Origin: Betaproteobacteria bacterium
GTDB lineage: Bacteria; Pseudomonadota; Gammaproteobacteria; Burkholderiales; SG8-39
NCBI GenBank assembly: GCA_009693435.1
Contig: SHXF01000004.1
Span: forward strand, 13,866-77,865
Direction of reading: 5' to 3'
Length of the DNA stretch: 64,000 nt
In this document: positions 33,887-42,639 of the stretch, piece after piece
How the letters are laid out: every line of letters begins with the position of its first letter
Numbering within the stretch: position 1 is the first letter of the stretch
Made by a program: the position numbers and the translations under genes
Notes under the pieces: model-generated
Seen by the model: only the letters and a program-made list of their open reading frames with translations
The model's database searches: none
Told to the model about the DNA's origin: nothing

Positions 33887-35083
33887 ATGCAGATCGACGC
33901 CTCCAGAATCGTTCGCGGCCGCGTGGAAAGGTCATTTTTCACCAGCGCGACTGTCTACGGCGAAGAGCAGTCGCGGATATTTGAAAACAGCTGGATCTTC
34001 GTCGCGCATCGCAGCGAGTTTCATCACCCCGGGGACTTCCGCACGTTGGATATCGCCGGGCAGCCGGTGCTGGCCGTATTGGGCGACGACGACCAGGTGC
34101 GGGTGTTCTACAACAGCTGCAGCCACCGCGGTACGCAAGTGGAAATCGAGCGCCAGGGGAACCGCAATTCATTTCGGTGCCAGTATCACCACTGGGAATT
34201 CGACCGGCGCGGCCTGCTGGCGGTAGTGCCGCGGCCGGAGGGCTACGAGGGCGATTTCAATCGCGCGGAGTACGGCCTGGTGGCACTCGCGCACGTCGCG
34301 CAGTTCGAGGGATTGATCTTCGCTTCGGTCGGCGCCGACGTACCGCCGCTTGCAGATTACCTGGGCGAGATCGCGCCGTATGTCACTTACCTTGAGAACA
34401 CCGGCAACGGCCGGCTGGAGGTGCTGGGGTGCTACGATTTCCTCTACAAGGGCAACTGGAAACTGCTGTACGAGAACACGATGGACGACTACCACGCGCA
34501 GTATCTGCATGCGGACGCCTATACCATGCCGGAGTACGAGTACGGAAAGGCCTACGCCGCGCAGGTGACGGCCGGGCGTCGCGAAGGGTCAGGACCATCA
34601 AACCGGGCGACCAAGGCGGTCGGCATGCACAGCGTGCTCGAGTGGCGCGACGCGCCAGAAACACTGCGTTACCAGACCGAACGGATCCGCCACCTGCACG
34701 TCGCCGTTTTTCCGACTTTCCTCGGCCTGTACCACCCCGGTTGGGACGTCACCAACTACCGCATCCTGCGCCCCGAGGGTGTGGGGCTCACGCGCGTAGT
34801 CAATTACGTGCTCGGGCCGGCCGGGATCAGCACCGAGGACAAGAAGGCACTGGCCGAGCGCTTCCATTATTCCTACGGACCGGGCGGGCGCATTGGTCTG
34901 GATGACGTGCGCGTGTTCGAGCACCTCCAGCGGGGGCTGCAGGCGAACGCCGGACCGCTGCTGCTCACGCGCGGGATACACACTGCCGGCAACGTAGGGG
35001 GAGCGGCCGATGAGCACAACATACGCAATTTCTGGCGCACCTGGGGCAGGTTCATGGAGCACGCGCAACCGGGCAGCGCATGA
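33887..35083 (+). CDS. Aromatic ring-hydroxylating dioxygenase, alpha subunit
   Basis: A 398-residue Rieske oxygenase. The [2Fe-2S] ligands are C78, H80, C98 and H101 ('CSHRGT' and 'CQYHHW'). The catalytic domain has 'YENTMDDYHAQYLH', the E-N-x2-D-x-Y-H-x4-H iron site. The start is the ATG at 'MQIDASRIV', 10 nt after CAGGGAG. The stop overlaps the ATG of the small subunit. No ferredoxin or reductase gene is near, so electron transfer must come from elsewhere. Confidence 0.9.
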   Translation: MQIDASRIVRGRVERSFFTSATVYGEEQSRIFENSWIFVAHRSEFHHPGDFRTLDIAGQPVLAVLGDDDQVRVFYNSCSHRGTQVEIERQGNRNSFRCQYHHWEFDRRGLLAVVPRPEGYEGDFNRAEYGLVALAHVAQFEGLIFASVGADVPPLADYLGEIAPYVTYLENTGNGRLEVLGCYDFLYKGNWKLLYENTMDDYHAQYLHADAYTMPEYEYGKAYAAQVTAGRREGSGPSNRATKAVGMHSVLEWRDAPETLRYQTERIRHLHVAVFPTFLGLYHPGWDVTNYRILRPEGVGLTRVVNYVLGPAGISTEDKKALAERFHYSYGPGGRIGLDDVRVFEHLQRGLQANAGPLLLTRGIHTAGNVGGAADEHNIRNFWRTWGRFMEHAQPGSA

Positions 35084-35589
35084 AGACGATGAACGCGACG
35101 ATGAATGCGACGATAAACGCGACGATGAACGCGGCGATGAATCCGACGATGAATGCGACGATGAATACCGACATCAACGTCCTGTTCGACAGTTACGTGC
35201 GCTTCCTGGACGACGATCGCTTCGACGAATGGCTGGACCTGTTCGCCGACGACGGTTACTACGGCGTGATCACGCATCGCGACTATGCACTCGACACGAA
35301 CTACGTGATCGTCGGCGAGCGCAAGTCCAAGCTCGCCGACCGGGTACGCTCGGGTGCGCGGCTGGACCGGCATCGCAAACTCCACCTGCTGACCGCGGTC
35401 ACCCGGTCTCGCGCCGGCCCGGGTCCGGACGCGACTGCAAATTTCGCCCTGTTCAGGAACGGCGTGCCCACCTTCTGCGGCCGCTACCTTGCCTGGCTGA
35501 GCGAGGCGGGCGGGGGCCTGCGCATCCGCAAGTGGATGGTAGTGCTCGACAATGACACAATCAGCGAAGTCATCTTCCTGCCGATCTGA
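35080..35589 (+). CDS. Ring-hydroxylating dioxygenase beta subunit, with repeat-derived N-terminus
   Basis: A 169-residue protein with an NTF2-like fold. 'FDSYVRFLDDDRFDEWLDLF' at residues about 34-53 and 'YLAWLSEAGGGLRIRKWMVV' near the C-terminus match the beta subunits of aromatic dioxygenases, which are structural. The first 27 residues are a repeat, 'MNATMNATINATMNAA' and so on, from a 12-bp tandem DNA repeat. The original start was probably the ATG at 35161 ('MNTDINVLFD'). The first ATG overlaps the alpha stop, so the repeat offers several in-frame starts. Confidence 0.83.
   Translation: MKTMNATMNATINATMNAAMNPTMNATMNTDINVLFDSYVRFLDDDRFDEWLDLFADDGYYGVITHRDYALDTNYVIVGERKSKLADRVRSGARLDRHRKLHLLTAVTRSRAGPGPDATANFALFRNGVPTFCGRYLAWLSEAGGGLRIRKWMVVLDNDTISEVIFLPI
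35083..35168 (+). repeat. 12-bp tandem repeat forming the N-terminus of the beta subunit
   Basis: About seven copies of ATGAACGCGACG-like units (variants AATGCG, AACGCG, AATCCG) run from the alpha/beta overlap to the conserved start of the beta domain. Most units contain an in-frame ATG. Confidence 0.87.
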
Positions 35590-35655
35590 CTGGATCGCGA
35601 CAGTCGCACAACCCCTAGATTGGTTCTTGAGTGGTTCATCACACGGAGATCATCC

Positions 35656-36129
35656 ATGACCGGACGCATCGATTCGAAACTGAAAGAACTGAACCTGACG
35701 TTGCCCGGTGCGGCAGCGGCGTTCGCCACGTATACCCCGTGGAAGGTTCACCGCGGGATCGCCTACATATCCGGCCAGGGGCCGCTGATCGACGGCAAAC
35801 CGGTCGCGGAGTTCTGCGGAAAAGTGGGACGCGACGTCACGCCGGATCAGGGCAGGCGCGCCGCAGAACTCACCGCTCTGAACATTCTCGCGCAGCTGCG
35901 TCTTGCCTGCGGCGGTGACCTCGATCGGGTAAGCGAGTGTCTTCAGCTTGCCGGCTACGTCAACTGTGTGGATGACTTCAAGGAAAGTCCGGCGGTCGTG
36001 AACGGCGCTTCTAAACTCATCGTCGACGTGCTGGGGCAGGCGGGTATGCATTCGCGTCTCGCCGTGTGCTGCAACGCGTTACCGTTCGGGATAGCGGTCG
36101 AGATTTCCGCTATTTTCGCCATCGACTGA
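35656..36129 (+). CDS. RidA family protein
   Basis: A 157-residue RidA/YjgF/UK114-like protein ('GRIDSKLKELNLTLPGAAA', 'ISGQGPLIDGKPV', 'RLACGGDLDRVSECLQLAGY', 'AGMHSRLAVCCNALPFGIAV'). The length and 'PFGIAVEIS' end fit the longer RidA group. The catalytic Arg of imine deaminases would be in 'HSRLAV'. ACGGAGATC precedes the ATG. Downstream of the dioxygenase pair; probably removes or processes a reactive enamine or related intermediate. Confidence 0.85.
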   Translation: MTGRIDSKLKELNLTLPGAAAAFATYTPWKVHRGIAYISGQGPLIDGKPVAEFCGKVGRDVTPDQGRRAAELTALNILAQLRLACGGDLDRVSECLQLAGYVNCVDDFKESPAVVNGASKLIVDVLGQAGMHSRLAVCCNALPFGIAVEISAIFAID

Positions 36130-36222
36130 AGTCTCGAAACGATGTGGCGCCGAGCCGTAGTGGACCGGGACTGGCCCGAGCGAATGTTCCGCAAGCTGAA
36201 CGTTCAGCTTGCCGGTCGGTGA

Positions 36223-37470
36223 TCAGGGTCGTGCGAACCGCTCCGCCCGGTACGGCGCCATGTCGATGTCGCCCTCGCGTCCCGCCGCCAGATCCGCAAC
36301 CAGCTGTGCGCTCACCGCGCCCAGGGTCAGCCCCAGCATGCCGTGGCCGAAATTGAAGTAGATGTTGCGGTGCTGCGTTGATCGCCCGATCACCGGCACC
36401 GAATCGGGCATGCCGGGCCGGTGCCCCATCCAGCGGCTGGTCACTTCACCCGGGAAGCCGGGCAGAAGCGCCTGGGCGAGCTTGATGAAAAGGTCGGCGC
36501 GCGCGTAGTTCGGCGGCGCGTCCAGGCTGGCGAGTTCGATCAGACCCGCGGCACGCAGTCCTTCCTCCATCGGCGTGACGGCGAAATGCATGTCGCCGTC
36601 GATCACCACGCCGTTCAGATGCACCGCGCCATGGGGCACCATGATGTGATAGCCGCGCCAGGTCTCCAGCGGCACCGGCGCGCCGACGCTCCTGCTGAAA
36701 GCGCCGGACCAGGCGCCTGCGCAGATCACCAGATGTTCAGCGGCAAGTTCTCCCTCTGCGGTGGCGAGCAGCGCGCCCCCCGTCCCGTCCGGCCGCGCGG
36801 CGCGCACATCCGCGCGCAGCATGCGGCCGCCCTTGCGCGCGAACAGTGCGGCCAGGCTTTGCACCAGGCGTAGCGGATTGACGGTGTAGGCGCTCGCGCT
36901 CTGGTAATGGGCGTAGCGGTACGCGGGCGCAAGCGCCGGTTCCATTTCGCGCACAGCATCGCCTTCGAGTTCTTCCACCGGCACGCCGAAGCGCCGGCGC
37001 AGGTTCATTTCCCACTGCGCCGCTTCAAATGTCGCGCGCGAGCGATAGACGTAGAGTTCGCCGCGCGCACGCACGAGCGTCCCGGCGCCGGCTTCCTCCA
37101 GCAGCGGTGCATAGGCTTTGCGCGCCGAGAGCGAGAGCGGGGCGAGGGCACGGCTCGCCGCTTCGGCCCGGTCGGGGCGCGAGGCCGCGGCCATGCGCAT
37201 CAGCCATGGCAGCAGCCGCGGCAGGTAACGCCAGCGGATCACCAGCGGACCGTCTGGATCGAGCAGCATGCCCGGCGCCTTGCCGACGATGCCCGGCGTG
37301 GCGAGCGGCACGCAGCCTCCCGTATGGATGATGCCCGCATTGCCGTAGGAGCAGCCGCGCCCGGGTTCGTCCCGATCGATCAGCGTCACGCTCCAGCCAT
37401 CCCGCTGCAACGCGAGCGCGGTGCACACGCCCACAATGCCGGCGCCGAGGACGGTGCAATGCCTGTTCAC
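36223..37470 (-). CDS. FAD-dependent D-amino-acid dehydrogenase-like oxidoreductase
   Basis: A 415-residue DadA-type flavoprotein. 'CTVLGAGIVGVCTALALQ' at the N-terminus is the FAD-binding GxGxxG fold with the Asp-ending 'VTLIDRDEPG'. 'GCSYGNAGIIHTGGCVPLA' and 'YFNFGHGMLGLTLG' near the C-terminus are DadA signatures. Oxidises D-amino acids or related amines to keto acids and ammonia via imines. It is transcribed with the adjacent upstream RidA gene, 42 nt away, which fits imine clean-up. Confidence 0.88.
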   Translation of the reverse strand: MNRHCTVLGAGIVGVCTALALQRDGWSVTLIDRDEPGRGCSYGNAGIIHTGGCVPLATPGIVGKAPGMLLDPDGPLVIRWRYLPRLLPWLMRMAAASRPDRAEAASRALAPLSLSARKAYAPLLEEAGAGTLVRARGELYVYRSRATFEAAQWEMNLRRRFGVPVEELEGDAVREMEPALAPAYRYAHYQSASAYTVNPLRLVQSLAALFARKGGRMLRADVRAARPDGTGGALLATAEGELAAEHLVICAGAWSGAFSRSVGAPVPLETWRGYHIMVPHGAVHLNGVVIDGDMHFAVTPMEEGLRAAGLIELASLDAPPNYARADLFIKLAQALLPGFPGEVTSRWMGHRPGMPDSVPVIGRSTQHRNIYFNFGHGMLGLTLGAVSAQLVADLAAGREGDIDMAPYRAERFARP

Positions 37471-37512
37471 GACTTGCGGTTCATGCGCCTGACGCGCGAT
37501 CCAGGGCAGCGA

Positions 37513-37908
37513 TCAGGCCAGTGCGATACACTCGACTTCGATGTCGAATTCCATGGGCCAGGAGCCCACGGTGACAAAGGTGCGCGCCGGTTGGTTGGTC
37601 TTGAAGTACTGCTTGTAGATTTCGTTGACGGTGCCGAAATAGGCGGCGTTGGAAATGTAGATGCGCACGCTCACCACCTGGTCCAGCGACGAACCGGCGC
37701 TCTTCAGCGCGTGTTTGACCGCGTTCAGCGAACCTTTGGTCTGCTTGACGATGTCGCCCTTGATCATCTTGCCGGTCTTCGGGTCCATCGGCGGCAGTCC
37801 CGAGAGAAACAGGAATCCGTTAGCCCGCACCACCGCGGAGATGGGTACTTTGGCGGCGATCAGTCCGTCCGATATGCCGGGAACGTGCACGATTTCTTTT
37901 TTTGCCAT
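37513..37908 (-). CDS. RidA family protein (enamine/imine deaminase)
   Basis: A 131-residue RidA protein. 'RANGFLFLSGLPPMDPKTGK', 'HALKSAGSSLDQVVSVRIYI' and 'PARTFVTVGSWPMEFDIEVE' are canonical, with 'PARTFV' carrying the conserved Arg. It hydrolyses reactive 2-aminoacrylate-like imines in studied relatives. First gene of a minus-strand pair with the DadA-like dehydrogenase, whose product is an imine. The divergent region upstream carries a 13-nt repeat array. Confidence 0.9.
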   Translation of the reverse strand: MAKKEIVHVPGISDGLIAAKVPISAVVRANGFLFLSGLPPMDPKTGKMIKGDIVKQTKGSLNAVKHALKSAGSSLDQVVSVRIYISNAAYFGTVNEIYKQYFKTNQPARTFVTVGSWPMEFDIEVECIALA

Positions 37909-37981
37909 GGTGGTGCCTTTCGTCTGAAGTTATGTAAGCGGTCAGGATCGGGAAATCCTGCGACATGATCTCATGGCTTGT

Positions 37982-38046
37982 CGTTGCCGATGCGCGTTGC
38001 CGATGCGCGTTGCAGATGCGCGTTGCAGATGCGCGTTGCCGATGTG
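37982..38046. repeat. 13-nt tandem array (5 units) in a divergent promoter region
   Basis: CGTTGCCGATGCG stands twice exactly, then CGTTGCAGATGCG twice, then CGTTGCCGATGTG, all in register at 13 nt. It lies between the RidA gene (minus) and the PqqC-like gene (plus). The rest of the 260-bp gap holds nothing recognisable. Confidence 0.9.
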
Positions 38047-38168
38047 TGTTGGCGCGCGCGCAGGCAATATGACAATATTCACGTTCATCGGGACTCCGCG
38101 CAACTGGAGTCCTGGCGGAAGGACAACAGGACAGCTTCGGCCGAACCATCAAACCGGGAGAAAATGCG

Positions 38169-38885
38169 GTGGCAAACACGCGCGGCAGCATCAGGAAGCA
38201 GAAGACATTTCGCGAGCAGCTGGAGGCGGCAGTGCTGAAGCGGCACTGCGCCAACCATCCGATGACCTTGAAGTGGGCGCGCGGCGAATTGAGCCGCAAC
38301 GCGTGCATGGGCTGGGCGGTGGAACACTATCACTGGGTCAGCAAGATGAACCCCGCGGCCCTGTCCGTCTGCGTGAATGCCCCCCTCGATGTCGTCCAGT
38401 TCATGCTGGCCAACGTGGCCGAGGAGAATGACCCCAAGCATTCGCACCTGGACATCGTCTTGAGGTTCGGCAAGGCGAACGGCGCCAATATCGACAAGAT
38501 CAAGAAGGGGCGCGGCCTGCCGAGCACGGAGTCGTGGGTCCGCTTCCTGCTCGATGCGGCCAAAAGCGATCCCTGGATCATCGGCGTCGCCGCGCTCACC
38601 ATAGGCACCGAATCGCAGTCGCCGCTGCTCTACAGCAGGTTGCTTCCGGCGCTGCGCAAGATCTACAAATACCCGGAGCGCGACATCGAGCACTTCTGGC
38701 TGCACGTCGGCGCCGACGAGGTGCACGGCGGGCGCGCCTTCAAGGCGCTGGAACGGCATTGCACGACCAAGGCGCTGAAGGACCTCGCGCTGCACTGGGC
38801 CTACGAGAGCGCGCGCATGCGCTGGTTCTATTTCGACGGCATCTACCAGCACTATGAGCTCGGGTACAACCTCGCAGACCGCTAG
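38169..38885 (+). CDS. PqqC/TenA-like (heme-oxygenase fold) protein
   Basis: A 238-residue all-helical protein of the heme-oxygenase-like group that includes PqqC, TenA and di-iron oxygenases. Visible metal-type residues: 'WAVEHYHWVSKM' (about 56-67), 'EENDPKHSHLDI' (about 91-102) and 'FWLHVGADEVHGGRA' (about 177-191), an E/H/D/H pattern resembling di-iron members. GTG start with GGGAG 8 nt upstream. No other pqq gene is present, so PQQ synthesis is not implied. Followed by two Bug genes and a TRAP transporter on the same strand. Confidence 0.78.
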   Translation: MANTRGSIRKQKTFREQLEAAVLKRHCANHPMTLKWARGELSRNACMGWAVEHYHWVSKMNPAALSVCVNAPLDVVQFMLANVAEENDPKHSHLDIVLRFGKANGANIDKIKKGRGLPSTESWVRFLLDAAKSDPWIIGVAALTIGTESQSPLLYSRLLPALRKIYKYPERDIEHFWLHVGADEVHGGRAFKALERHCTTKALKDLALHWAYESARMRWFYFDGIYQHYELGYNLADR

Positions 38886-38928
38886 TGCCAACCAGCAGCG
38901 ACCGGTAACAGCCGGCAGTCGCCGAACC

Positions 38929-39912
38929 ATGCGACACATCCTCATGCTGGCATTGTGTTGCGCGCCGGGCTGGCTGGCGGTCCCGGCGCACGCCCAGGGG
39001 ACGGCGACGGCGTATCCGGTCCGTCCGGTGCGGTTCATCGTGGCCAATGCGGCGGGCGGACTGGTGGACACGATCGCGCGCACCATCGCGCAGCACCTGT
39101 CGGAGCGCCTCGGACAGCCGGTGGTGGTGGACAACCGGCCGGGCGCGAGCGAGGCGATTGCGGCCGAGACGACCGCCAAGGCCCCCGCGGATGGCCATAC
39201 CCTGCTCATGGCTTCGGAAGCGGCCATGGTATTCAACCCCATCCTGAACCGGAAACTCCCCTATAACCCGCAGCGCGATTTCACGCCGATCACGGCCGTG
39301 GCCGAGTCGTTCTTTTACCTGGTTGTGAACCCCGCGGTCCCGGCGCAGTCGGTTGCCGAGCTGATTGCCGTGGCCCGATCGCGCCCGGACAAGCTCACCT
39401 TCGGCTCGCTCGGCATCGGCACGATGCAACACCTGCTCGGTGAATTGCTGCAGGCGAACGCGAAGCTGACACTGCTGCATGTACCGTACAAAAGCAGCGG
39501 GGCCGCGGTCATCGATCTGGTGTCCGGCAGGATCGACATGATGTTCCAGGGTGGTGGCGGCACGCTTGCCCACATCCGCAGCGGCAAGCTGCGGGCGCTG
39601 GGGACGACCAGCCCCATTCGTCCCGAAGGCCTGCAGAATATTCCGCCCATGACCAAAACCGGCGTGCCGGACTTCGACGTGCCCTCGTCATGGTTCGGCA
39701 TCTCCGGGCCGGCTGACCTGCCGCGAGCCATTGTCGAGCGGCTGAATCGAGACATAGGCGAGCTGCTGCGCGCGCCGGAAACGCGCGAAAAACTGGCGCC
39801 GCTCGGCATCAATCTGGCGCCGGGCACGGCCGAAGCCATGGGCGAGCGGATCCGCCGGGATCATGCATTCTGGAGCCGGGTGATACGCGACGCGCGCATC
39901 GAACCCGAGTGA
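38929..39912 (+). CDS. Bug/TctC family periplasmic binding protein
   Basis: A 327-residue receptor. Signal peptide 'MRHILMLALCCAPGWLAVPA' is followed by 'HAQ', then 'YPVRPVRFIVANAAGGLVDT', 'NRPGASEAIAAETTAKAPAD' and 'LLHVPYKSSGAAVIDLVSGR'. Closely resembles the next gene (shared 'DNRPGASE', 'MFQGGGGTL' and 'RSGKLR' blocks), so the two arose by duplication. It starts 43 nt after the PqqC-like gene. Without TctAB neighbours it may pair with permeases elsewhere or act as a sensor ligand carrier. Confidence 0.9.
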   Translation: MRHILMLALCCAPGWLAVPAHAQGTATAYPVRPVRFIVANAAGGLVDTIARTIAQHLSERLGQPVVVDNRPGASEAIAAETTAKAPADGHTLLMASEAAMVFNPILNRKLPYNPQRDFTPITAVAESFFYLVVNPAVPAQSVAELIAVARSRPDKLTFGSLGIGTMQHLLGELLQANAKLTLLHVPYKSSGAAVIDLVSGRIDMMFQGGGGTLAHIRSGKLRALGTTSPIRPEGLQNIPPMTKTGVPDFDVPSSWFGISGPADLPRAIVERLNRDIGELLRAPETREKLAPLGINLAPGTAEAMGERIRRDHAFWSRVIRDARIEPE

Positions 39913-39935
39913 CAAACCGTCTGGACGGAGCACCG

Positions 39936-40931
39936 ATGAAGGCCTTGCGACGCATGCTGCTGCTGTCACTCGTGGTTCCGTTTGCGTTCGCGGCGGCGTT
40001 CCGCTCCGGCGCGCTGCCTGCGCAGAGCGGCGATTACCCGGCCAGGCCGGCGCGGGTCATCGTGCCCTTCTCCGCGGGCGGACTCGGCGACACGGTGGCA
40101 AGAGGCGTCGCGCAGCACCTGTCGGAGAAACTGGGACAGCCCTTCGTGGTGGACAACCGTCCCGGCGCGAGCGAGATCATCGCCACCGAGCTGGTCGCCA
40201 AATCGCCGGCGGACGGCTACACACTGCTGCAACTCACCGCGGTGGGAACGGTATTCAACCCGATCACGAAGAAGAACCTCTCCTACGATCCGCTGCGGGA
40301 CCTGGCGCCGGTCGCGCTGTTGTTCGAGTCCCCTTTTTACCTCGTGGTGAATCCGCAGGTGCAGGCCACCTCGGTCAGGGAACTGATCGCCCTGGCGCGG
40401 GCGAACCCGGGCAAGCTTTCGTTTGCCTCCATCGGCAGCGGATCGCTGCAGCACCTGCTCGCGGAAATGTTCAAGGCCAGGGCGAATCTGGACCTGCTGC
40501 ATGTGCCCTACAAGGCGAGCGGCCCGGCGGAAGTGGATCTGGTGGCGGGCCGCATCGATCTCATGTTCCAGGGCGGCGGCGGAACGCTCAACCACCTGCG
40601 CAGCGGCAAGCTGCGCGGGCTGGCGGCGACGAGCGCGAACCGTGCCGCGCAGGCGCCGTCCCTGCCGACCATGATCGAATCGGGCTTCGGCGACTTCAAT
40701 GCCGTCTCCTGGTTCGGCATCTTCGCGCCGGCGGGCGTGCCGCGGCCCATCATCGAGCGCCTCAATCGCGAAATCGGGGACTACATGAAGTCGCCGGAGG
40801 CGCGCAGCCGGTTCGCGCCGCAAGGCATAGAGGTGGTCCACACCACGCCCGAGGGACTCACCGAGCGAATCCGCAGGGAAGGTCCGTTCTGGACCAGGGT
40901 GATACGGGACGCGGGCATACAGCCGGAGTGA
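39936..40931 (+). CDS. Bug/TctC family periplasmic binding protein (tandem paralogue)
   Basis: A 331-residue receptor with a Sec signal ('LLLSLVVPFAFAAAFRSG') and Bug blocks 'YPARPARVIVPFSAGGLGDT', 'DNRPGASEIIATELVAKSPA' and 'LLHVPYKASGPAEVDLVAGR'. The ATG with GACGGAG upstream is preferred over an in-frame GTG overlapping the previous stop. Tandem copy of its upstream neighbour. The 141-bp gap to the TRAP binding protein has no clear terminator. Confidence 0.9.
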   Translation: MKALRRMLLLSLVVPFAFAAAFRSGALPAQSGDYPARPARVIVPFSAGGLGDTVARGVAQHLSEKLGQPFVVDNRPGASEIIATELVAKSPADGYTLLQLTAVGTVFNPITKKNLSYDPLRDLAPVALLFESPFYLVVNPQVQATSVRELIALARANPGKLSFASIGSGSLQHLLAEMFKARANLDLLHVPYKASGPAEVDLVAGRIDLMFQGGGGTLNHLRSGKLRGLAATSANRAAQAPSLPTMIESGFGDFNAVSWFGIFAPAGVPRPIIERLNREIGDYMKSPEARSRFAPQGIEVVHTTPEGLTERIRREGPFWTRVIRDAGIQPE

Positions 40932-41072
40932 GTAGCCGGCGCAAACTCAGGCCCGCCTCAATGATATGATTCGGGCGACTTGAAATGGTCAAAACGGTAG
41001 CGGTGGCGCGGCAGACGACAGTGGCGCGATCCACAGGCGATTCCAGACACGGTTCGAACAGGGAGAAAATCC

Positions 41073-42050
41073 ATGGCACGTTTTATCGGGGTAGCATTTT
41101 CGGCCGGCCTGCTGGCGATAGGCACGCTGGCAATGAGCGCCGGCGCGTCGGCGCAGGAAGCGCGCTTGCGGCTGGTGAGTTTCCTGCCGGGCAATGCGAG
41201 TTTCGGCATTCCCGCCAAGCGCTGGGTGGACGAACTCAACCGCCGCGGCAAGGGCGTGCTGCAGGTCGACTTTGTCGGCCCGGAAGCGGTGCCGGTGCCA
41301 GAGCAGGCCAACGCCGTAAAGACGGGTGTGGTCGACCTGCACTCGGGGCCGCCGACGTTTTATCGAGGCTCGCTCATCGAGGGCGAGACGCTGTCGCTCT
41401 CGGAGACGTCGATACCGGAGCTCAAGAAAAACGGCGTCTGGGATACCCTGAACAAGCTGCACGCCGAAAAATTGAACGTGATGCTGCTCACCGGATTCGG
41501 CGACGGGGTGCGCTTCCACATTTACACCACCAAGGCCGCCAATACCGCCGACAAGGTCAAGCCCTTCGCGGGATTCACCCTGCGCAGCCCGCCCATCTAC
41601 AAGGTATTTTTCGAATCGCTGGGCGCGCAGGTGGTGTCGACCGCGCCGGGCGAGGTGTACACGGCGCTGGAGCGCGGCATGGTCCAGGGCTACGGCTGGC
41701 CGCTGTGGGGCATCAAGGACTTCGGCTGGATCAAGCTGACCAAGTTCCGCTACGACCCGGGGTTCTATAACGTCTCGGTCAACATCATGATCAACCTGGA
41801 TCGCTACAAGAAACTCGACAAGAAGCAACAGGACCTGATCGGCCAGATGGCAACCTGGATGGATACCGAGTGGCCGAAGTGGCGCGCTGAATTCGAGGCG
41901 CAGGAGGAGAAAATCCAGAAGGACGGCAACGTGCAGGTGGTTAGCCTCGGACCGGACCTGCGCACGCGCGCCCATACGGCATTCTGGACCGAACTCGAAA
42001 CGGCCAGTCCGAAGATTGTCCCCGGCCTGAAAAAACTGATGACCAAATAA
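41073..42050 (+). CDS. TRAP transporter substrate-binding protein (DctP family)
   Basis: A 325-residue periplasmic receptor. Signal peptide at about 1-26 ('LAMSAGASAQ'), then 'LPGNASFGIPAKRWVDELNR', and 'VKPFAGFTLRSPPIYKVFFE' with the Arg that clamps the substrate carboxylate in DctP proteins. Preceded by AGGGAGAAAATCC. Upstream of the two membrane subunits, giving a complete TRAP system for a carboxylate or related anion. Confidence 0.9.
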   Translation: MARFIGVAFSAGLLAIGTLAMSAGASAQEARLRLVSFLPGNASFGIPAKRWVDELNRRGKGVLQVDFVGPEAVPVPEQANAVKTGVVDLHSGPPTFYRGSLIEGETLSLSETSIPELKKNGVWDTLNKLHAEKLNVMLLTGFGDGVRFHIYTTKAANTADKVKPFAGFTLRSPPIYKVFFESLGAQVVSTAPGEVYTALERGMVQGYGWPLWGIKDFGWIKLTKFRYDPGFYNVSVNIMINLDRYKKLDKKQQDLIGQMATWMDTEWPKWRAEFEAQEEKIQKDGNVQVVSLGPDLRTRAHTAFWTELETASPKIVPGLKKLMTK

Positions 42051-42113
42051 GGGTCCGCGAACCGCCTTGCGCCGCTCAAGTGCTGCCTTGCTCCTGAGTT
42101 GAATGGCGCAGGC

Positions 42114-42626
42114 GTGAATCGCCTCTACGCCGGTTACGGCAGGCTGCTCGATGCCTGCGGCGCAATCAGCGCGTTTTTGGTGTTCGCCGCCGCGGCGATG
42201 GTCACCGCGAACGTGCTGTTGCGCAATACCGTCGGATCACGCGTGCCGGGCGATGTCGAGTTGTCCGAGTACGCCATGCTGCTGATCACGGCCTTCGCCG
42301 CGCCCTGGCTGCTGCGCCAGGGTCAGCACGTGCGCATCGACCTGCTGCTGCAGAAACTTCCCCATGGCGTGGCTTGGGTATGCGAGCTGATTTGCGACGC
42401 GCTCGGGATTGTGGTTTCGATGCTGATGACCTGGTACGGCGTGCGCGTGATGCTGGCGAGCATGGCGAGCGGCACCCGCATCGTCAAGGAATTCGTCATT
42501 CCGGAGTGGTGGACCTTGTGGCCCCTGCCGCTGATGTTCGCCTTGCTCGCGATCGAATTCGTGTTCCGCTTCAATCGCGTCCTGTCGGGTCCGCGGGTGC
42601 CACGCCAGGAGGGTGCGGTCCTCTAG
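42114..42626 (+). CDS. TRAP transporter small permease (DctQ family)
   Basis: A 170-residue four-helix membrane protein. Hydrophobic segments lie at about 15-40, 60-75, 90-115 and 140-158; 'WLLRQGQHVRIDLLL' is the DctQ motif in the second helix region. Start uncertain: GTG 42114 gives the usual 'NRLYAGYGRLL' opening, and TTG 42099 is in frame. It is 13 nt before the DctM gene. Confidence 0.85.
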   Translation: MNRLYAGYGRLLDACGAISAFLVFAAAAMVTANVLLRNTVGSRVPGDVELSEYAMLLITAFAAPWLLRQGQHVRIDLLLQKLPHGVAWVCELICDALGIVVSMLMTWYGVRVMLASMASGTRIVKEFVIPEWWTLWPLPLMFALLAIEFVFRFNRVLSGPRVPRQEGAVL

Positions 42627-42639
42627 GGCCGGCTGCGGG

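Noticed and set aside
38169..38885. PQQ biosynthesis locus
   Set aside because: Only a PqqC-fold protein is present; no pqqA, B, D or E gene is near, and the fold is shared by many unrelated enzymes.
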